A program made the position numbers and the translations under genes. Under the pieces are notes generated by a model, which searched no databases, had not been told where the DNA came from, and saw nothing but the letters and a program-made list of their open reading frames with translations. This document shows, piece after piece, positions 6,801 to 10,148 of a stretch of 10,148 bases of DNA. Source of the DNA: Gammaproteobacteria bacterium (GTDB lineage: Bacteria > Pseudomonadota > Gammaproteobacteria > UBA6429 > Thiohalophilaceae); assembly GCA_029882235.1 (NCBI GenBank), contig JAOULB010000046.1, forward strand, positions 1 through 10,148, read 5' to 3'. How positions within the stretch are numbered: position 1 is the stretch's first letter; every line of letters begins with the position of its first letter.

Positions 6801-7576
6801 GCCATGCCGGCAATCTCTTCGATATGCGGGCGCAGTTCCTTGGCACCCAGGGCGCAGTTGAAGCCAAAGCTGATGGGCTCGATGTGGCGCAGGGAGTTAT
6901 AGAAAGCTTCGGCGGTCTGGCCGGACAGGGTACGGCCCGACGCATCGGTAATGGTGCCGGAGATCATCACCGGCCATTTTCTACCCTGTTCTTCAAAGAA
7001 TTCATCAATCGCAAACAGTGCCGCCTTGGCATTGAGGGTATCGAAAATGGTTTCGACCAACACGATATCGGCACCACCCTCGATCAAGCCTTTCAAGGCC
7101 TCAGTATATGACTCACGCAGTTGATCAAAGGTAACGTTACGGAAGCCGGGATTGTTTACATCAGGTGAAATGCTGGCGGTACGGTTAGTGGGCCCTAACA
7201 CACCGGCCACAAAGCGGGGCTTATCGGCTGTGGCAATCTCATCACAGGCCTCGCGCGCGACCTTTGCCGCCGCTACGTTCATCTCATACACCAGCTCTTC
7301 CATCTCATAGTCAGCCATAGAAATAGAATTGGCATTGAAGGTATTGGTCTCGATGATATCGGCCCCGGCCTCCAGGTAGGCCTTATGAATATCCTTGATG
7401 ATCTTCGGCTGACTCAGCACCAGCAGGTCATTATTGCCTTTGACATCACAATGCCAGTCGGCAAATCGCTCACCCCGATACTCGACTTCATCCAGCTTAT
7501 AGGTCTGGATCATGGAACCCATGGCACCATCGAGGACAAGAATACGTTGTTTAAGGAGTTGTTCGAGACTGGCCAT
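3878..7576 (-). CDS. metH: Cobalamin-dependent methionine synthase
   Basis: This 1232-residue cytosolic enzyme (E. coli MetH has 1227) moves a methyl group from 5-methyltetrahydrofolate to homocysteine through cobalamin. All four modules are present. The homocysteine domain (about 1-325) has LDGAMG at 15-20 and zinc ligands Cys241, Cys304 and Cys305 in FNCALGA and GGCCGTTP. The pterin domain (about 345-620) has NVGERTNVTGS at 352-362, DINMDEGMLDG and MIDSS. The cap and B12 domains (about 645-890) carry GDVHDIG with axial ligand His753, and Ser804 in SGLITPS; these equal E. coli His759 and Ser810 with a constant offset of six. The AdoMet reactivation domain (about 900-1232) has RPAPGYPACP at 1139-1148. 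The start is ATG 7576, with AGGG about 11 nt upstream. No frameshift or missing key residue was seen. An inverted repeat covers the start region (7579-7614). The 99-bp gap to the upstream cyclase gene leaves no room for a full cobalamin riboswitch, although one further upstream is not excluded. Confidence 0.98.
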   Translation of the reverse strand: MASLEQLLKQRILVLDGAMGSMIQTYKLDEVEYRGERFADWHCDVKGNNDLLVLSQPKIIKDIHKAYLEAGADIIETNTFNANSISMADYEMEELVYEMNVAAAKVAREACDEIATADKPRFVAGVLGPTNRTASISPDVNNPGFRNVTFDQLRESYTEALKGLIEGGADIVLVETIFDTLNAKAALFAIDEFFEEQGRKWPVMISGTITDASGRTLSGQTAEAFYNSLRHIEPISFGFNCALGAKELRPHIEEIAGMANCHINTHPNAGLPNEFGEYDETPEQMAEEIEDWAKNGYLNIIGGCCGTTPKHIKCIADAVSKYPPRQPKANDHTTRLSGLEPCNITKDSLFVNVGERTNVTGSAKFKRLILEEQYDEALTVAREQVENGAQIIDINMDEGMLDGQAAMGTFLNLIASEPDISRVPVMIDSSKWPILEEGLKRIQGKGVVNSISMKEGEENFIKQAQLCRRYGAAVIVMAFDEVGQADTFERKVEICSRAYKILTEQVGFPAEDIIFDPNIFAVATGIEEHNNYGVDFIEATRKITETLPHTLISGGVSNVSFSFRGNNPVREAIHAVFLYHAIKAGMGMGIVNAGQLAIYDDLPEELRERVEDVVLNRRPDSTERLLEIADKYKGDGSTAEKKEDLEWRSWPIAKRLEHALVKGIDTFVNEDTEEARQQFARPIEVIEGPLMDGMNVVGDLFGDGKMFLPQVVKSARVMKKAVAYLLPYIEAEKSEGARAAGKILMATVKGDVHDIGKNIVGVVLQCNNFEVIDMGVMVPANDILKKAKEENVDIIGLSGLITPSLDEMVHIGKEMERLDMDIPLLIGGATTSKAHTAVKIDPVFNKGQAIWVKDASRAVGVAQNLISDTTRTKYLNGITEDYVKVREAHAGRRQQTKWLTLEEARKNKTKIDWDNYTPPVPNDMGLQSFDDMPLAYLAPYIDWTPFFHTWEMRGSYPKIFDDAEKGKEAKKLYDDAQKMLAQIIDEKWFKAQAVVGLFPANQVNDDDIEIYDDKGQVRLTLNETRQQTERPPGKPNRSIADFVAPKSSGKKDAMGAFVVTIHGAEEKAKAFEKQHDDYHSIMVKALADRFAEAFAEHMHDRVRHINWGFEKGDWSPDTAMNSDNFDNDKLIRENYQGIRPAPGYPACPEHTEKDKLFELLDAAKTTGCKLTESKAMYPAASVSGWYFSHPDSSYFAVGKINRDQLEDYAKRKGMKLAEAEKWLSPNLGYDPE

Positions 7577-7578
7577 TA

Positions 7579-7614
7579 AAACTTACACCCTGATTTTTAA
7601 AGAGATGTAAGTTT
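7579..7614 (-). promoter_or_regulatory. Inverted repeat covering the metH ribosome-binding region
   Basis: Perfect 9-bp arms AAACTTACA (7579-7587) and TGTAAGTTT (7606-7614) enclose 18 nt. In the metH mRNA the 3' arm ends two bases before the ATG and the AGGG Shine-Dalgarno sequence lies at the loop side of the hairpin. It could be an RNA hairpin that modulates initiation, or a DNA operator. It does not match the E. coli MetJ box (AGACGTCT). Confidence 0.4.
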
Positions 7615-7675
7615 AGCATGACAGAAACAATATGCCTAAGCGTCACAAAGCAGTCTATATTTTTTAACTTCGAGT

Positions 7676-8866
7676 CTAGGCAGAATTTGCAGGTTTAGGG
7701 TTTATAACAGGCGTAATTGAAAATTCAGCAGTGTCAGCTTTATCTACAGGACTCTCCTCTTCTTCGCTTAACTCACACTGAATGTAATAGCCGGGTTTGA
7801 TTTTACTTTGAGACTTGGCAATATACATCTTCTCATCAGCACGCCGGACCAGAGTATCGGCATCACAGATTTCTCCACTGCCTGTCATTGCAATGCCAAT
7901 GCTAAAACTGATTTCATTCTTCGTTTCCTGTTTATGTGCCTCAATAATTCGTTCACATAGATTTTTTGCTTCTGTAATCGTTGTCCTTGGCAATATTAAA
8001 CAAAATTCATCGCCACCATAGCGACAGGCAATATCGGATTCTCTGGCCTGCATCAACATAATCTGACCAACCTGAAACAGCACGGCATCGCCTTCTTTAT
8101 GCCCATGTGTATCATTTAATATTTTGAAGCCATTTAAATCAAAATAAACTAGCGTAAGTGGCTCGCTATACCGCTCGGCATTGGCTAGCTCGCGGCGCAG
8201 GTGCTCATAAAAACCACGTTGATTAAATAATTCTGTGAGCTCATCTTTGCGAGAGAGATCATGGAGCTGACGTGTCCGCTGGTTGATGGTTTCCTCAAGT
8301 GAAGAGGTATATTCTTCCAGTTCATCTTTTGCAATATTGACTTCTGATACAAGTGAATAAATGTATGTATCAAACACCAGTTGAATATCAAACATTAATA
8401 ACTTGTTTAAGGCGGATTGTAAGTCACGCACACCGTCTTCATTCATTCGTCCGAAGTAGTGCATAGCAATAGCCTGATAAACCACATCTTTTAACTGATG
8501 AATGGCAGCAAGATAATACTTCGGAGCCAGACCAATTCGCATATGGACTTTACCAATACGTAAACGGCGATTGACATAATCACTATCATAATAACCATCA
8601 AACAACTCTAGAATATAGCGCCGCATCGAATTTTCAAGACGCAGCATAGTTTCTGAGTCGCCGATTAAAAGAGTCGTGCCCGAATCCTGAGTAATATGTT
8701 CGTAAAAGTTCTTAACGATTCCATCTATATATTTAGTCACTAGCGGCTTAAACGATTTAAGCGCCTTGGCATCAGTATCAGTAAAATCGAGTAATGCTTT
8801 GCGTTTTTCGATCTCACGATCATTAATATGTAGTTGTTCTGCTAGTGACTGGTTAACCTGATCCAT
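7676..8866 (-). CDS. Globin-coupled sensor diguanylate cyclase
   Basis: This 396-residue protein makes the second messenger c-di-GMP from GTP under control of a haem domain. Residues 20-175 form a sensor globin: FYEHI near 54-58 supplies the distal tyrosine (Tyr55) and KVHMRIGLAPKYYLAA supplies the proximal haem ligand His108, as in HemAT (H-x-RIGL-PKWY) and DosC. Residues 175-205 are a charged, probably coiled-coil linker. Residues 206-355 are the GGDEF domain, with DELT at 208-211, YFDLNGFKILND at 241-252, an intact RYGGDEF with GGDEF at 284-288, and an RESD inhibitory I-site at 275-278, five residues before it. An acidic tail of about 35 residues ends the protein. It should be an active, product-inhibited cyclase responding to O2, NO or CO. 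The start is ATG 8866 with AGGA six bases upstream; a longer in-frame extension to 8926 lacks such a site. A palindrome lies 82 nt upstream and metH follows after 99 bp. Confidence 0.92.
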   Translation of the reverse strand: MDQVNQSLAEQLHINDREIEKRKALLDFTDTDAKALKSFKPLVTKYIDGIVKNFYEHITQDSGTTLLIGDSETMLRLENSMRRYILELFDGYYDSDYVNRRLRIGKVHMRIGLAPKYYLAAIHQLKDVVYQAIAMHYFGRMNEDGVRDLQSALNKLLMFDIQLVFDTYIYSLVSEVNIAKDELEEYTSSLEETINQRTRQLHDLSRKDELTELFNQRGFYEHLRRELANAERYSEPLTLVYFDLNGFKILNDTHGHKEGDAVLFQVGQIMLMQARESDIACRYGGDEFCLILPRTTITEAKNLCERIIEAHKQETKNEISFSIGIAMTGSGEICDADTLVRRADEKMYIAKSQSKIKPGYYIQCELSEEEESPVDKADTAEFSITPVINPKPANSA

Positions 8867-8947
8867 GTCTATTCCTATATGCTGATACGACAAAGTTAAA
8901 CTACGTTTCAGAACATATATCGTCACAAACTGTTATGGATTAATTTT

Positions 8948-8969
8948 TTAACGTGTCATGACACATTAA
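8948..8969. promoter_or_regulatory. Near-perfect palindrome upstream of the globin cyclase gene
   Basis: The 12-bp perfect palindrome GTGTCATGACAC (8953-8964) extends to 22 bp with TTAA on both sides and a single mismatched pair (C8952/A8965). It lies 82 nt upstream of the cyclase ATG and 21 nt beyond the stop of the preceding membrane protein gene. Its size and symmetry fit an operator for a dimeric regulator. It lacks a U-run and so is not a good terminator. The cognate protein is unknown. Confidence 0.5.
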
Positions 8970-8989
8970 TTAACAATCTGAACTAATTA

Positions 8990-9421
8990 TCAGGTAAATA
9001 TGCTATGGGAAAGTAGATAAAACTCGTGATAAATAAGTAGTAAGCAGACACTGATAAGCAACATAGCAAACATGCGCGCATGTTTACCTTTGATGACGTT
9101 AACCGTAAATGGAAAGCGCATTCGCGCCGGTGGCATGCGTGCAGACATAATTCCGCGATAAGCAAACCAGATTAAAAAGATCATCGGCAAACTCCGCGCC
9201 ATGGCAAAGGCCATGCCTGCGACAACAATCTTCTGCTGGTTTAACTCAGGGATACCGAGTGGATCGTCACTGTTATATAAGAATGACAATAACAGGTCGA
9301 TCATGGGCTCAAGCCAGAGGAGGAATAATATATAGAGTGCGATCAGTATAAACAGGGTTTTACGTAATGGAATATCTGCCTGGATGAATTCGGGCTGCTG
9401 CTTGCGCATTGGTCTTAGCAC
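8990..9421 (-). CDS. Three-segment inner-membrane protein, hypothetical
   Basis: A 143-residue protein with hydrophobic segments at about 21-48, 65-89 and 115-137. The N-terminus (R3, R6, K7, R20, K21) and the loop at 89-116 (six or more Arg/Lys) are basic, while the loop at 50-64 is acidic (SDDPLGIPEL). By the positive-inside rule this gives a cytoplasmic N-terminus, three membrane crossings and a periplasmic C-terminus. No family is recognised. The GTG at 9421 overlaps the end of the rhodanese gene by 7 nt, which indicates translational coupling. An ATG at 9409 (four residues shorter) is an alternative; neither has an ideal Shine-Dalgarno sequence, since GGGAG at 9424-9428 is very near the GTG. 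The overlap suggests a function shared with the rhodanese protein, but nothing in the sequence says which. Confidence 0.75.
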   Translation of the reverse strand: MLRPMRKQQPEFIQADIPLRKTLFILIALYILFLLWLEPMIDLLLSFLYNSDDPLGIPELNQQKIVVAGMAFAMARSLPMIFLIWFAYRGIMSARMPPARMRFPFTVNVIKGKHARMFAMLLISVCLLLIYHEFYLLSHSIFT

Positions 9422-9840
9422 TGCTCCCAGGGCAGGCCATCAAAACGCCAGCCGGCCAGCGTGCTACGGTGATGATTATCATCCAGCTCACCCTCAAAAC
9501 CATCGGCAATATTATAGACCTGACCAAAGCCTTCCCTGATCAGCAGTTCACCCGCCTCGAGTGAGCGCTTACCACTGCGGCAGATCAACAGAATCGGAAC
9601 ATTTTGACCTGATTTATGATCCAGCCCGCCAAGAATGAGCTTGCGAATCTCTGCGGCAAAGTGTGGATTGACGTTCCAGTCCGGCTCATCAATCCAGGCG
9701 ATATGAATCGCACCGACGGGATGGCCAATAAATAGAAACTCCATCTGCGAGCGCACATCGACCAGCAGCGCTTTGGGCTCATCCTGAATCAGCTGCCAGG
9801 CCTGTTTTGGTGAGAGAGTTTTTACCTGAGAATCCGCCAT
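9415..9840 (-). CDS. Single-domain rhodanese-like protein
   Basis: This 141-residue cytosolic protein (no signal peptide) carries one rhodanese domain. It has the N-terminal LSPKQAWQLIQ helix, the strand ALLVDVRSQMEF with Asp28 and Arg30, and the active-site loop LICRSGKRS with Cys87 and the CxxGxR form that carries a persulfide. HPVGAIHIAWIDEPDW and GFGQVYNIADGFEGELD complete the fold. Such domains move sulfane sulfur from thiosulfate or persulfides to an acceptor; the true substrate is unknown. An insertion around residues 50-80 (DEPDWNVNPHFAAEIRKLI) is typical of a subgroup common in gammaproteobacteria. The start is ATG 9840, with AGGA at 9848-9851 and a 7-nt spacer. It is the first gene of a two-gene operon with the overlapping membrane protein. 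A TATACT box lies upstream, but no good -35 was found. Confidence 0.92.
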   Translation of the reverse strand: MADSQVKTLSPKQAWQLIQDEPKALLVDVRSQMEFLFIGHPVGAIHIAWIDEPDWNVNPHFAAEIRKLILGGLDHKSGQNVPILLICRSGKRSLEAGELLIREGFGQVYNIADGFEGELDDNHHRSTLAGWRFDGLPWEQC

Positions 9841-9972
9841 AGCTCTATCCTACTCCGCAGATATAAAAAGTATAGGCTGCTGCGCAGAAAAAATTTCACC
9901 AAATCTGTAACCTGCTACCCGCTTCATTCGTCATAGCCATAACAACCAACAATAACTGTCTTGGAGGACAGC

Positions 9973-10148
9973 ATGACGAAACTAAAACATCTTACAATTG
10001 GCTACTTATTAACCATTTTACTGTCTGCCTGTGGTGGTGGTGGGGACGGGGGCGGCGATTCCGCAGGCAATAATAATAATGGCGCAGGTCAATATGACCT
10101 GGTTGATTACTTCTTCCATGAAAATCTGGCCGTGACAAACAGTACTGT
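9973..10148 (+). CDS. Lipoprotein with Gly/Asn-rich linker (N-terminal part)
   Basis: The gene runs off the right edge; 58 complete codons are visible. MTKLKHLTIGYLLTILLSAC is a signal peptide ending in a lipobox (L-S-A-C) with the acylated cysteine at residue 20. Gly at the next position, not Asp, predicts sorting to the outer membrane. A low-complexity linker GGGGDGGGDSAGNNNNGAG follows, and then QYDLVDYFFHENLAVTNST, probably the start of the folded domain. The start is ATG 9973, with GGAGG at 9963-9967 five bases upstream. The linker is encoded by a G-rich run (10031-10057) and four AAT repeats (10069-10080). The gene diverges from the rhodanese operon across 132 bp. Family unknown from this fragment. 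Confidence 0.85.
   Translation, partial: MTKLKHLTIGYLLTILLSACGGGGDGGGDSAGNNNNGAGQYDLVDYFFHENLAVTNST

Noticed and set aside
4216..6902. Several open frames of 60-174 codons inside metH on both strands
   Set aside because: All are shadows of the metH coding frame without ribosome-binding sites or plausible protein sequence.
5990..7111. Long open frame of 373 codons on the plus strand
   Set aside because: It lies antisense to metH in exact codon register, where codon bias makes long open frames by chance. The translation has no recognisable domain, whereas metH is certain.
7577..7675. Cobalamin riboswitch in front of metH
   Set aside because: The gap is 99 bp, too short for a full riboswitch, and no B12-box-like motif was recognised.

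Overview
The window looks like chromosomal DNA of a gammaproteobacterium. The evidence is an HdfR-like LysR regulator, a full-length cobalamin-dependent methionine synthase of the Escherichia type, a globin-coupled diguanylate cyclase, and intergenic palindromic repeats of families common in proteobacteria. Genus cannot be decided from what is here. There is no rRNA, tRNA, CRISPR array, integrase or insertion sequence that I can see.

Layout. Positions 2-1177 (+) hold the 3' end of a large exported right-handed beta-helix protein with an Ig-like domain before the helix. Next come a composite palindromic repeat (1201-1284) and, on the minus strand, a T4 endonuclease V-type pyrimidine dimer glycosylase (1344-1778). 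A terminator (1890-1916) separates this from a small exported two-cysteine protein (1943-2182, minus). That gene diverges from a LysR regulator resembling HdfR (2390-3262, +), which has a good -10 box and a clear inverted repeat upstream. After the regulator lies a second small exported two-cysteine protein with a PsiF-like repeat (3467-3655, +) and its own terminator. A second copy of the composite repeat (3737-3821) and an unrelated palindromic repeat (3843-3872) lead into the end of metH.

From 3878 to 9840 everything is on the minus strand. Read in the direction of transcription, it is a rhodanese-domain protein (9840-9415), a three-segment membrane protein overlapping it by 7 nt (9421-8990), a globin-coupled sensor diguanylate cyclase (8866-7676) preceded by a near-perfect 22-bp palindrome, and metH (7576-3878). 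The right edge (9973-10148, +) is the start of a lipoprotein with a Gly/Asp/Asn-rich linker.

Functionally the window is mostly housekeeping and sensing: methionine synthesis and methyl-group cycling, haem-based gas sensing feeding c-di-GMP, repair of UV damage, sulfur handling, and envelope or surface proteins. I do not see a clear new multi-gene system. The points most worth a second look are the two small disulfide-hairpin exported proteins flanking the LysR gene, the conserved palindromes upstream of hdfR-like, the globin cyclase and metH, the covarying composite repeat, and the start-codon problem in the DNA glycosylase.
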